The notes under the pieces: model-generated
The model's database searches: none
The model's input: only the letters and a program-made list of their open reading frames with translations
What the model was told of the DNA's origin: nothing
Position numbers and translations under genes: made by a program
Part shown: one piece after another, positions 37,601 to 49,600 of the stretch
How positions within the stretch are numbered: position 1 is the first letter of the stretch
How the letters are laid out: each line of letters starts with the position of its first letter
NCBI GenBank assembly: GCA_037349315.1
Contig: JBAIAC010000027.1
Coordinates: 18,647,501-18,711,500, forward strand
Direction of reading: 5' to 3'
Origin: Chelydra serpentina
Taxonomy: Eukaryota; Chordata; Testudines; Chelydridae
Length of the DNA: 64,000 nt

Positions 37601-40600
37601 CAGGCTTTGGAAACGCTGGCCCGTCCAAGGGGATTAGCTGCGAAAAAGCCCCGCACGAGCAGAGCCGAGCCAGGATAAACAGCAGGAAATGGGCACGTCC
37701 CGCCGGGGAAAAACCCATCCGGCCGGGCTGCGGTTGCCCTTTCCTAGACCCCGTCGCTCGCTCTGCTTTAGCTGCGGCCCGGCTTTCCCGGAATGTGCAG
37801 ACGCAGGGCCCGGTTCCACTGGAGTCTCTCCCGATTCGCACCCGCGCAAGGGAGATCCAATTCCTGCCTGCGGCCTTTAGGAGCAAGAGGGAGCCTCATC
37901 CGCGTGCCTGGTGTCTGCTCAGTTGGAAAGGGCTGATGCTAAGGGGTGAGAGGGACGTATTGCCCACCACAGCCTGAACTGGCTGCCTCCACCCTGCAAG
38001 GCCGGGGAGTGAACAGCTGGACTCGGAATCTTAACTAGACACACTCTGGTTAAATGCCAGGGGCCCGATCAGCTGTTCCCTGCACCCTTGTATCATCCCT
38101 TACCCCAGGGAGTGTAAAACGCTACCATTCTGATCTGGTCTGTTGCATGCGCTTCACACTCACTTTGCACCGGTGCAGATGAAGACACAAAGTGCAGGCC
38201 GCCGGAGAATTGAGCCCTGTGTCTTTAAAAGCTCCTTCTCTACGTCATAGACATGGCCTGGGGTTAGACCAAGCGAACAGCGGTTTAAACGCTTTGTCCC
38301 GTTCGTTCCCTTTGTGCGTTTAACTCTCCTGGGGCAACGAAATCCGGCCCCAGCTGGTTTCATTTTAGCGTTGAGTCAGTGACGCTTTCTGGTTCTCACA
38401 TGCCAGCGTCTTGTTGCAACGATGGGTTACAAACGCTGCAGGGCAAGGTTTAAATCTGGATTTTAAATCTTCAAGGATCAAGGCCCAGGTAATTAGGTGC
38501 CTAGCTCCCATGGGAGTTAGGTGCCTAGAATACCTCTGAGGATCTGGACCCCAGTTCCCATTGTTGTACCAGGGTGAATAACGAGCTGTTCCACTAAGGG
38601 AATTTCTCTGGCCGTAACTGAGGCAAATTCAGCCCAATGTTGTAAATGTCTCTAACTAGGGTGACCAGACAGCAAGTGTGAAAAATCGGGACAGTGGGTG
38701 GGGGCTAATAGAAGCCTATATAAGAAAAAGACCCAAAATTGGGACTGTCCCTATAAAATCGGGACATCTGGTCACCCTATCTCTAACTGATGGTTTTGTA
38801 AGCTTCTTTCCTGTCCTTCCTCACCCCTGAGCATTTGGCTTAAACTCTCTGCCGATGTCTCTTTAAAGTAGCATCTCTTTAGGGTTGTACAATCTTGCAT
38901 TTGGGCTCCCGTGCCATCAGAGTCATGCATTATGTCTGTTCTCAGCCCGAGTGATGCTGGCAGCAGAAGGCTCAGGAAAGTCCACTTCGGGGTTTAAAAA
39001 CCCCTTGCTCTCAATGGCAGTTGACAATGTATGGCAGGTGTAAAATGCTTTGCGCCTGTGTCCGCTTTCCAACCAGTAGAGGTGCAGACATTCCCCTGGG
39101 TGACGCCCCGTAAGGCAGAGTTATGTGAAGCATTTCCAAATGCGCAGTTCTCATGTCCTGCATCCAGCTGGCCGGCCGGTTATTAGTGCTGGCACATGCT
39201 AGAGCCTAAGCCACTCGGACCTTATGTAAATCACGTGTGGAACCAGGAATTTTTATTTTTTCATAACTGGCAGTAAATGCTTCTCGTCCTTTGGCTTTTG
39301 CATGTGTATGTGTAGGACTCCTCGGTTGCCTGGGAGTAATGAGCCAGACCCACAGCTGGGGCAGAGCAGTTTGGGTCCATTGATGTTCATAGATCCATTT
39401 ACTTAGGGGTGCTACCCTGATCTTCTGAGAGGCAGGATGGCCTAGTGGTTAGGGAACTAGCCTAGAATTTGGGAGACCTAGGTTCAGTTCCCTACCCTGC
39501 TACAGACATCATGTGTGACCTTGGGCCCATCATTTAGCCTCTCTGTCTAGCACTGCTTTCCCTCATGGGGGGTTGTGAAGATAAATGTATGGTGAGATGC
39601 TCAGCTGCTACAGTACGGGGTGGCTGGCTAGATGGACACTAGCCGAGGATGTAGCTCAGTATGTGGACAAAACCCTATGAAACTGTGTTGCAATTGACAA
39701 CGTAAAGTGTCTTGTAATAGAACCGAAAGAACGCAGGGTGCCAAATTTAGAACATGCTCATAGATTCCAAGGCCAGAAAGCACCATTGTGATCATCTAGT
39801 CTGACCACCTGTATGACCCAGGCCAGAGAACAGTCCCAGAATTATTCCTAGAGCAGATCTCTTAGCAAAACGGCCAAAATTGCCAGTGATGGAGAATCCA
39901 CCACGACCCTGGGTAAATTGATCCTATGTTTAATTCCCCTCACTGTTAAAAATTGACGCCTTATTTCCAGTCCGAATTTGTCTAGCTTCAACTTCCAGCC
40001 ATTGGGTAGTTTTGTACCTTTCTCTGCTCAGTTGACAAGCTCAAGAATTGTAGTTCTAAGTATAATGAGAACGTGAAACCTCTGAGGTTCCAGGTCCGCT
40101 TGGTGCTGGCAAAATGCAAGTTTGAGCCTGCTGAATGTTTTAGCTAGTTCCTACCCCCAGCCATCCTAATATTGTAATAGGGCAAGGAGAATACGTTCAC
40201 ATAGGCCTCTTCGGGCCAGATCCTCTTCTGCTGTGAATCAATGCAGCTCCTCTACAATCTAGTTTACTTAGCACAGTTTCCACTATGTTAGAAATGTAAT
40301 TAAAAAAAAAAATCCCTTAGAAAAACAAAGGTTGAAACTCAGAGCGGGGGCGGAGGAATGTTCATGAGACTGCACAAAACATCAGGCAATTTGTCTTCAT
40401 GGAAATCTGAACTCCACCAGGACTCCCCCTCCAATGCAACTTTTCCCCCAGAGATTCTGGTCTCTACAGCCGGTGGTTCGGATACTTAATGGCTCTGTTT
40501 CCCCCACAATTGAGTGGAAACACGGAGTTTGCCGAGTGCTTTATGTTGGACACCGAGAAACCAATGCCCCCCAAATTAGCATTGACTTTTGAAATAATAG

Positions 40601-43600
40601 CCATCCTTAGCTCTTATCGAGCGCTTTGCACCAGTAGATGTCAAAGGGCTTCCCCAAGGAGGTGAGTCCCATTGTCCTCACTGTACAGATGACCTCCTGA
40701 GGTCCCTTCCAACCATGAGATTCTATGATTCTATGATTCTATGATCAGCCGTAACGTATCATTTGTATTAGGGTAGCTCGGGGATGTTCTGGTCAGGGAT
40801 CAGGGCCCCAGGGTGCTGCGCAGGCGTATAATAAAAAGATAGTCCCTGCCCCAAGGAGTTTACAATGTAAGCATGTGTCAAGGGACCAAAGGTAAAGACA
40901 GAAGAGGAGGGGAAGGCAAGGTGACAGTGAAAGGATCCTGTTTGATGTAACAGGGTAGCAGTCGGACCATTCTCTGCCTCCGTTTCCCCATTTGTAAAGG
41001 GTCTGGGCAACGATTCTTACCTGCCTTGGAAAGTGCTGTTGGATCCGTGGATTAAAAACATGTTACACAAGTGTAGTGCACTGGGGGCAGATGAGTGTAA
41101 ACGCTCCCCTGTTGCTTCTCAGCCTCAGCCAGCCTGCTGGGTTTGAACAGCAGCATTGTTGCCTAATGACATCGGAGCTGATCTGAGCCACATGGCCCAG
41201 CAGGGTGTGCAAGGAGAAACCTGCTCCGCAGAATTGGGTTTCGTCTCTACCGGCCAATACCAAGAGCTGCCACTCCCACCCTGCGGGACCTTAGCTCAGC
41301 GGCTGCTGTTACACATTTTCATACCGTTCCTGCCTGGGGACACATTTCAAACCCACCCATACGGTGTCCAGGAGTTGGATCTTTGCGACCGAAGCCTGGC
41401 TTTCCGCGGGCACAGTTCAGCGACGCACGCGTGCCTGAAATCTTGCATTCCTGCCTTCGCCCCGGCCACGCCCAGCCTCTCCCATGTGTTTGAGGTCATT
41501 CCCCTTCCCGCATCTTTGCTATTTTCTTTCCGCCGGCAGGGCAGTTGTTTTCAGCAGCAACCTTGTTTTCATTCACTGAAACCCACAGGTGGGAAAACTA
41601 GTTATTGGGCTCGAGTAAACCGGTAGAGATCCCTTGACTTCAATAGAGTTGCACCCATCTACACCAACTGAGGATCTGACCCTCTATGTGCAGTTACTCC
41701 TCTTGGCTTTGGGCAGCAAACGCCTTCGTTCGGGCTGGGTGTCCCACTTTCAAAACACCCATTGGCTTCAAAACGCTCAGCGCTCCAGAGAGCAGCTCCC
41801 TGGTGGGGGAGCCTGGGGTCCGATTCAGTGGGGGTGTAAATGGAGGGGAGTGTTGCACATTGGCGTGCGCATGCGCCAGCGGTGATGTGACTTGCTCCAA
41901 TTCACTGGCTGTCACACGAAGGGTGACCAGCCGGCTAGAAGGGAGGCATGGCAACAAAAGCAAGAACAAGAGGGCGTGTTCTGATCTTGGTGTAAATCTG
42001 GGGTCACCCTCTTAAAACCCGTGGTGTTCTTGTGGATGTCCCTCAATGCAACGGGGTTCAGAATACGGCCCAGACTGAGTTGGTGGCTTTATCTTACGCC
42101 CTCATAATCTCATAGACTTTAAGGTCAGAAGGGACCATTATGATCATCTAGTCTGACCTCCTGCACAACGCAGGCCACAGAATCTCACCCACCCACTCCT
42201 GGAATAATCCTCTCACCTATGTCTCAGCTATTGAAATCCTCAAATCATGGTTTAAAGACTTCAAGATGAAGTCCTTCTGTCAGCTGTTTTTTTCCATACT
42301 GCCTCCCTATGGCGTGGTATTTGCCTGCCTTCCCCGTAAAATCAGTAGCAACAGCGAAGACACACACTTGGGCTTTATCCTTCTCTTCGTTGTTATTTGT
42401 ATTATGGTAGCACCTGGGAGGCCCATGGTGCTAGGCTCTCTGCCAACACGTCACAAGGAGAAGGTCCCTACCCCACAGAGTTCGCAATCAAAGTATCAGA
42501 CTCCTCCTCTCACTGGTGGAGCTGCTCCTGATTGGTGAGAGGAGAATCCCGCCCGCTAACACTCATGTCTGGACCAAGTAAGCGCCAGGAGCGTCACAGG
42601 TGTCGTCCCTTAATTGGGCTCCTTCATCCCTCAGTAGGAGTCCCACTGAAGACAATGGCATTTCCTGCAGGGATGATCTGCTCAGTTATGTTTACAATAC
42701 ACTGGCTAAGGGACAAACTAGGTATCAGGACCTATGAGACTGAACTGCATGGTCCTTTTCGTCTCCTCGCTGCCCTGGGGTGCTCTGTTGCATTGCCCAT
42801 GACCGTTCCCTTGTCTGGCAAACCTTGGGGCTTGTAGGCAATGGAGATCCTTGCTGCTGAGAAGAGATTCAGTGGGCCAAATCCTGCTGTCAGTTTTACT
42901 GGTGTAAATTCAGAGTAACTCCTTTCAAGGCAGTGGAATTATTCCAGATTTATCCTCTAGTCGCTGAGATCTGAATTTTGCCCGGGGTGTGAACTAGAGG
43001 AGGTGTGTTGAGCTGAATGAACCTTTAGCTCAACAGGGCTGGATTCTGATCTCATTTACACTAATGTGAAACCAGAGTCACTCCATTAAAGGAACCTACT
43101 CCAGATTAACTCTGTTGTACCTGAGATCAGGATCTGTAGGATTCCTGAATGTACTGTTCAGTGGAGGTGAAGTATAGGGTGGGTTAGGGTGGATAGGGTG
43201 CTGGGTCAGGAGACAGGACACTTGCTTCTGTTCCTGGCTCTAACATGGGCAGGTCACTTTTCTTCTCAGTGCCTCGATTTCCCCATGTGTAAAATGGGTG
43301 TAATGATCCCAGCCTTCCTTTGGAAGGTGCAGTGAGATCAGTGGATGGGAAGCACAATGGAGGCATAAAAGAAAACCTTCCCTCTTGCAGGTGGAAAGTG
43401 GTACAAGCGGCACCTGACCTACCGGATCGTGAACTGGCCTTGGTATCTGCCCCAGCACCAGGTGCGGCTGGCGGTGAAAGCGGCTTTCGATCTCTGGAGC
43501 AACGTCTCCGCCTTGGTGTTCTGGGAGGTGCTGGACGGCCCTGCTGACATCCGCCTGGCTTTCTTCCACGGCGACCACAACGATGGACTCAGCAACGCCT

Positions 43601-46600
43601 TCGATGGGCCAGGTGCTAATCACTCCCTCATCGTAAGCTTCTCTTTTACACCGGGGGCTCTTACCAGGCAGCAAGAGAGGGAGGGAGGGGCAGGAAGGGG
43701 AAGAGGCTTGTGAGGCTGCAGTGCCGCCCCCATGAGCAGATCGGCTTAGTGTCGCTGGCCAGGACTAGCACGTGATGGCTGAAGGAGAAGGATAAGCCTG
43801 ACATGGATCATTCTGGGCTGTCCTATGTAAGACACGGGGTGGGAGGGGGTCATTGTCCTTCTCTGCTTGGCACTGGTGAGGCCTTAGCTTGGAGCACTGT
43901 GCCCAATTCTGGGTGCCGCGCTTCACAATAGATGGGGACCAATTGGACAGGGTCCAGAGGCGAGCGACAAACATGATCAAAGGTTTAGTAAACCTGACCT
44001 GTGAGCAAAGGCTAAAAGAACTGGGCGTGTTTAGTCTTGAGAAAAGACTGACCTGATAACAGTCTTCAGCTATGTCAAGGGCTGTTATAAACAGAACTGT
44101 GGTCGATCGTTCTTAGCACAATGGAACAAACAGCCTAGGGAAGTTCCTACACCGGAGGTTTTCAAAAGGAGGCTGGAGCCATCTGGCTGGGATGGTTTAG
44201 TCACAACAAATCCTGCATCTTGGCAGAAGGTTAGACTAGATGACCCTTGTGTTTCCTTCTAACCCTGTGGCTCTATGATTCAATGTCTACTGGAGGCAGG
44301 ACACGAAGTTATGGGCTTGATCTGCAGCCAGGGAGACTTAGGTTAGCTATTAGGAAAAATCTTCTAACTCTAAGGGGAGTTTAGCTCTGGAGCAGGCTTC
44401 CATGGAAGTTGTGGAGTCCCCATCATTAGAGGTTGCACAAACACCGGTCAGGGCTGGTCGAGCTTTACTTGGTCCTGCCTCAGCACAGGGGCCTGGACTT
44501 GATCACTCGTTGAGGTCCCTTCCAGCCCTGCATTTATGATTCCGTGTCTCTGATCTCACTCTGGTGCCAGCTCCATTGGCTTGGATGGTGTTCCTCCTGG
44601 TTTACACAGGTGTAAGTGAGAGCAGAATTTGGGCCATGCTGTCCAATGGGAACTGAGGCAGGGATTTAAGGAGGTAGAATGTAATCTTTACTTAGCTGGA
44701 GTTTGGCTAGGACACTGGGTCTAACTACGCAGGTGCCTTTGTCTCACTCCTGTCTGCGTACTGAACACTAGTCCTGCAAAGTGTGCCCTGAGATCTTTCA
44801 TGGACACAGGCTCTCAAGGACTTGGGACAGATCCTCAAATGGTGTAAATCAACGTAGCTCCATTGACTTTGATGGATCTAGGTTAATATACACCAGGGAT
44901 GGATCTGTGCCCTACTTTTTATTTCTCCTCCAAAGATGGTTAGTGGTAAGGTGTAGACCTCTCATTTCTGGGGTGATGGCTACAAATTCTACACCTTCAA
45001 AACCTGAGGTTAGCTGCAGATATTTATTCCTAATGTCCTGGCTTTGAGGAATTTGTGATTCCTTCTAATTTGTTATTATTAGGCAGTATGTTTAAAACAA
45101 ACACAAGGAAGTACTTCGTGCAACGCACAGTCAACCTGTGGAACTCCTTGCCAGGGTATGTTGTGAAGGCCAAAAGTATAACAGGGTTCAAAAAAGGATT
45201 AGCTAAGTTCCTGGAGGACAGGTCCATGAATAGCTATTAGCTAAGATGGTCAGGGATGCAACCCCATGCTCCCGGTGTCCCTAAACCTCCAACTGCTTTA
45301 ACCATCTGACACCGGCCACTCTCAGAGCCAGAATACTGGGCTAGCCGGGCCATTGGTCTGACCTTCTATGGCTGTCCTTATGTTCTTGTGCATTGAATTT
45401 GTGATGTCAGTTATTAAACTGTGCTGTTGACTTTCATACAAATCTGGGACCACAAACTTTTCACAGCTTGGGCTATTTCCTCCCAAGTCCATCACATCCC
45501 TTGCGAAGCCATTCTGCTCTGTTATGTCAGGGGCATTTCATTCCACGTAGCCTTCAGCCAATGCAGCATAGTAGCTCGTATTGAGTTACTGCAGCATGCC
45601 TACTCCCACGCCCAAGCGATTAACCCATGTGATAAAGATCTTCGTGCCAATTTCAATGGAACAACGCAGTCTACAGATAAAATCGCCTGTATTTAGAAGT
45701 GAATAACAGAAATCATTTCAATCTCACTATTGCTAAATGACAGGTTTCAGAGTAGTAGCCGTGTTAGTCTGTGTCAGCAAAAAGAAAATAAAAAAAGGAA
45801 GACTTGTGGCACCTTAGAGGCTAACAAATTTATTTCAGCATAGTCCACGAAAGCTTATTCCTTATCTTATTTACTATTGCTAAAGAGATGAGTCCACAAT
45901 ATCCAACCATCAGCCTTTGTTTTTTTAAAGGCCTGGTTTTAATTCACATTTTAAAAATGTATTTTTGGGACAATTAATTGAAACTGTGCAAATGACCGAT
46001 GAATTTGGTTTGAAAAGAACAGTCGCTTTTGGGCTGAGCCCTTTTTCTGTTATACCTGCAAATAAGGGATTCGATTTAAATGCTGTCAGACCCGTAACGG
46101 CCCTGATACAGACGTCACTTCTTGGTGCCTTAGATTCTGCAGTGAATGTTTGTGGTGCATGAAAGGAAATGACTAGCTAGTGAAAGGGAGCCAGCAAGGA
46201 TTTACCCGAAGGTGAGTGGTTCAAATCCAGCCATGGTCAGTTGTAACTAAAATGTCATGTTAGCTGGGATTGGATACCAGCTCCTATCGGGCTGATTTCC
46301 ATTTCCCAAACCCACAATTGACTCTTGCTGGCAGACTCAGTGGAGAGGTTAAGAACAGGACGTCTGGTGTGAATTGCTCCTATAGGTAGATTCTCCCCAT
46401 CACTGAGAGAGAACATTTTCCCTGCCCCGACACGATCTGGGAGTAGCTACCTTTGGCACTATCAGTTTCCCACCAACATTGTATTCTCACTCACGCTGAC
46501 CTAGCTGCCACTGTATCCAGAGGTGGGGCTAGCCCACTGGGGGCCCCCAAACAGGAATGTTTTTGCCCCCCCTTACACCTCACCCATCCCCTAAAAATAC

Positions 46601-49600
46601 TAATTGCATTATTTCCCCAATCCAAAAAGCTTACCAGCACAGCCCGTACTAATATACCTGTTAAAAAGTCCATGTTAAATAGGATGATTGATATTTTAGG
46701 GGTAATACTAAATCTAAGCAATTGCTTAGTCTGCGTATACCTAGTGCCACCACGGGCTGATCCTTTGCCCTTCTGTGCCCAGACATCCCTCACCAGTTGT
46801 AGACCAGGACCGGCACATGCATGTGACCTTTGCGTCAGTTGTAACCGCCGCCGCTCCTCTCTTTCCACCAGGGGGCGCCCTGGCGCACGCGTTCTTCCCC
46901 CGCCGCGGGGAGGCGCACTTCGACAGCGACGAGCGATGGTCCCTGCACAGCGGCAAGGGTCGCAACCTGTTTGTGGTGGTAGCGCACGAGATCGGGCACA
47001 CGCTGGGGCTGGAGCACTCGCCCGTCAGGAGCTCCCTGATGTCTCCCTATTACAAGAAGCTGGGCAAGGACTTTGTGCTGAGCTGGGATGACATCCTTGC
47101 TGTCCAGAACCTGTACGGTGAGTGCGTCAATCATCTGTTGGCTTGCGTGTGTTCTCTCCATGTGCTCTGCACAGGCAGCTGTCCCTGCAGGGAACAATAG
47201 TACTACCCAGAAAGACCACAGACGCAGTTTGGTCACTCGGCCTGATTTATTGTCAACGAAGTATGGTACTAGCGCCCTGTAGATTCTGCAGGTACACGAA
47301 CACGTTTGCCCATTACAATGGACCGGCTCCGTCAGCAGAGGGACTGGCCGGACAAAGGGTTGAGACAAGGTACCCTGACGTTTATAGACGGAGACAAACA
47401 ACTGGGATAAACAACTTACATACCACCTTACGTGTTTCATGACATCTATTTGTTACCTCCTCTTGTTCCGTATATCTTGGACAAAACATCCCTATCCATC
47501 AAGCTTCTCTTGCACTAGACTGGGGTGTATCTGTACTAGCTGGAATATCTTTATGTAAATATCTAGTGCCTAGTCAACTAGCAACAACTTCGCCAAGTTC
47601 ATGTACCGGACAATGAACTTGTGAGCATCTGCTTTAATACCTGGCCTGACTTTGGTTCACAGCCTCTGGTTCGGGCCTCGGATCTTGCACCAGGCCTCTG
47701 ACTCGCTCTCTATTACACCCTCTTGTTTCAGCAAGAACCGGGTGGATCTTCTGGTTCACTGGGAATTCCGAAAAATCGGGGGTGGGCGGGGGTGGGGAAT
47801 CGTCGTCTGATTAAAACCAAAAATAGTCAGAATTTCGGGTGAATTGCAAAGTAACAAAAAAAAAAATGGTTTCAGCAACATTGAAAAGTTTCATTTAGAT
47901 TTTGACCATTTGAAAAGGTTCTGATTAAAAAAAAACAACGAAGTTAAAGGAAATTTTGGAACAAAAAGTTGCTTCAAACTGGAAAATCAAAATGTTTCAG
48001 GATTTGGGGATTTTGTTTTTAAACAATTCAGTGAAATTGATGTGAATTTCCAAACTGTTTTTTGCAATTTGCTGAAAAAAATGTTTCAGCCAAAAAGGTT
48101 CACCCAGCTCTAGTTCCTTGGTCGTAACCTCACATCCAGATAAACGGCTCGTGTGATGTCTAAGTGCATCTGAGGACCACCCCTTTTCCTGGGTTTTCCG
48201 AAGCCCTGGGGGAACTCTTTGCTAGAGGGTGTTGTGAAGGCCAAGACTCTAACCGGGTTCAAAAAAGAACTAGATAGGTTCCTGGAGGATAGGTCCATCA
48301 ATGGTATTAGCCAGGATGGGCAGGGATGGTGTCCCCAGCCTCTGTTTGCCAGAAGCTGGGAGTGGGTGACGGGATGGATCACATGATGATGACCTGGTCT
48401 GTTCATTCCCTCCGGGGCACCTGCCATTGGCCGCTGTCGGCAGACAGGACACTGGGCTAGATGGACCTTTGGTCTGACCCAGTCTGTCCATTCTTACGGA
48501 AGCATCCCCTGCGCAACCACTCTACACATCTCACGGGTTCCCTTTCCATCGCAGGAAAGCCTTCCGGGGGCTCCGCTGTGCGGCTTCCTGGGAAGCTATT
48601 TGCTCATTTCCAGGACTGGAGCCCTGATTTTCCAGGCGACGATCAGCCCCAGGGGAGCCTCGGCTCTTATTACTGCCAGTCCTTCTTTGATGCTATCACC
48701 ATCGGTGAGTCTCCCAGATGCCGGCACGTAGCTGGAGCCCTCTCCCTGCTGCTCCCTCCAGCCCGCCCTCTCTTGTTGCTTGTCATGTATAGACGTTCGA
48801 GATGGAAAAGACAGACTCATTAGATCCACTGGCCTGTTTCCCCTGCAGCTGCTGCTGGTGGAGGCAGTGTTAATAACCCCCTGGGAGATCAAGTCTAGGG
48901 TACCACTGAAAGAGTTGAGGAAGTAGCACACGTGTGTGCTGAGGAGAGGTGCGCAGGGAACGAGAAAGGCATGCCAAGCGGGAGAGCTGCTGTGTTGGCC
49001 AACACACCGAGGATTGAACCGGGGAACCTCCAGAACTAAAAGCAGGAGCCAAGTGTCCTGGCGGGGACTGTGACAGACTCCTGTCCTCTGCAGATCGGGC
49101 ACAGGGGGGTAGACTCCCCAGTGGGGTACCTACGTGCACATGGTAGCGAGGAAGACGGTGCGAGGAGGCAGGAGGGAGGAGGACAGAGGGAAGGCTGAGC
49201 GGATGTAGTGGGAAATGAGCTCAGTGATGCAGAGCCTTGAAGGTGAGGGCCAGAAGAATGAACTTGACGCAGGAGAGAGATGAGGTGGGTGAGGTGGTCT
49301 CTTTTATTGGGCTGACTTCTGTTGGTGGAAGGCAGGCGAGGAAGGGGAGTAGACTCGATGGAGCAACAGGGGAGGAAGACGCCTTCCACAACAGCAGTGT
49401 CTATGGATTGAGAGGAGAAGCTGGGAGGCCACGGAGGGGCGGGCGGCTGCAGGGATCAGGGGGAGAGAGGACCGAAGGGTCAGTGCCGTTGGGTAGGGAT
49501 GGGGCTTAAAGGTGGCGGAGCAGAGGAGCTGGCAGGGCCTGCACAGAGCCTGGATGTGGGGAGAGGAGAAGTGAGTCAAAGATGGCCTTGTGGTGAGGAG

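Larger units (their letters stand above)
27223..43390 (+). other. MMP28: MMP28 intron 3
   Basis: A 16.2-kb intron, the largest in the gene, with no credible extra exon. It contains the nested hAT/PLE/SINE block (27596-29491), an AT palindrome (29656-29721), a hAT element with SINE (30214-30667) and a further SINE (31809-31993). MITE copies lie at 31320 and 38657, a TIR element at 34494-34691, and CR1 fragments at 33400, 36103, 36536, 39758 and 42107. I saw nothing distinctive in 34700-35930 and 37060-38470. Confidence 0.75.
43613..46871 (+). other. MMP28: MMP28 intron 4
   Basis: Holds two CR1 3' ends in series (43843-44550), a palindromic repeat (44824-44912), another CR1 fragment (45080-45395) and a PLE tail with 12-bp target duplication (45738-45872). 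The rest (45900-46870) shows nothing I recognise beyond weak tRNA-like SINE traces near 46210-46240. Confidence 0.75.
47118..48554 (+). other. MMP28: MMP28 intron 5
   Basis: Mostly repeats: a probable solo LTR (47186-47717), an AT-rich AAATTTTC-type repeat (47757-48113) and a CR1 3' end (48205-48498) that reaches to within about 60 bases of exon 6. Confidence 0.8.

Noticed and set aside
46453..47091. 212-codon + frame overlapping MMP28 exon 5
   Set aside because: It reads exon 5 in the wrong frame; the frame with [11 protein letters not shown] is the true one.
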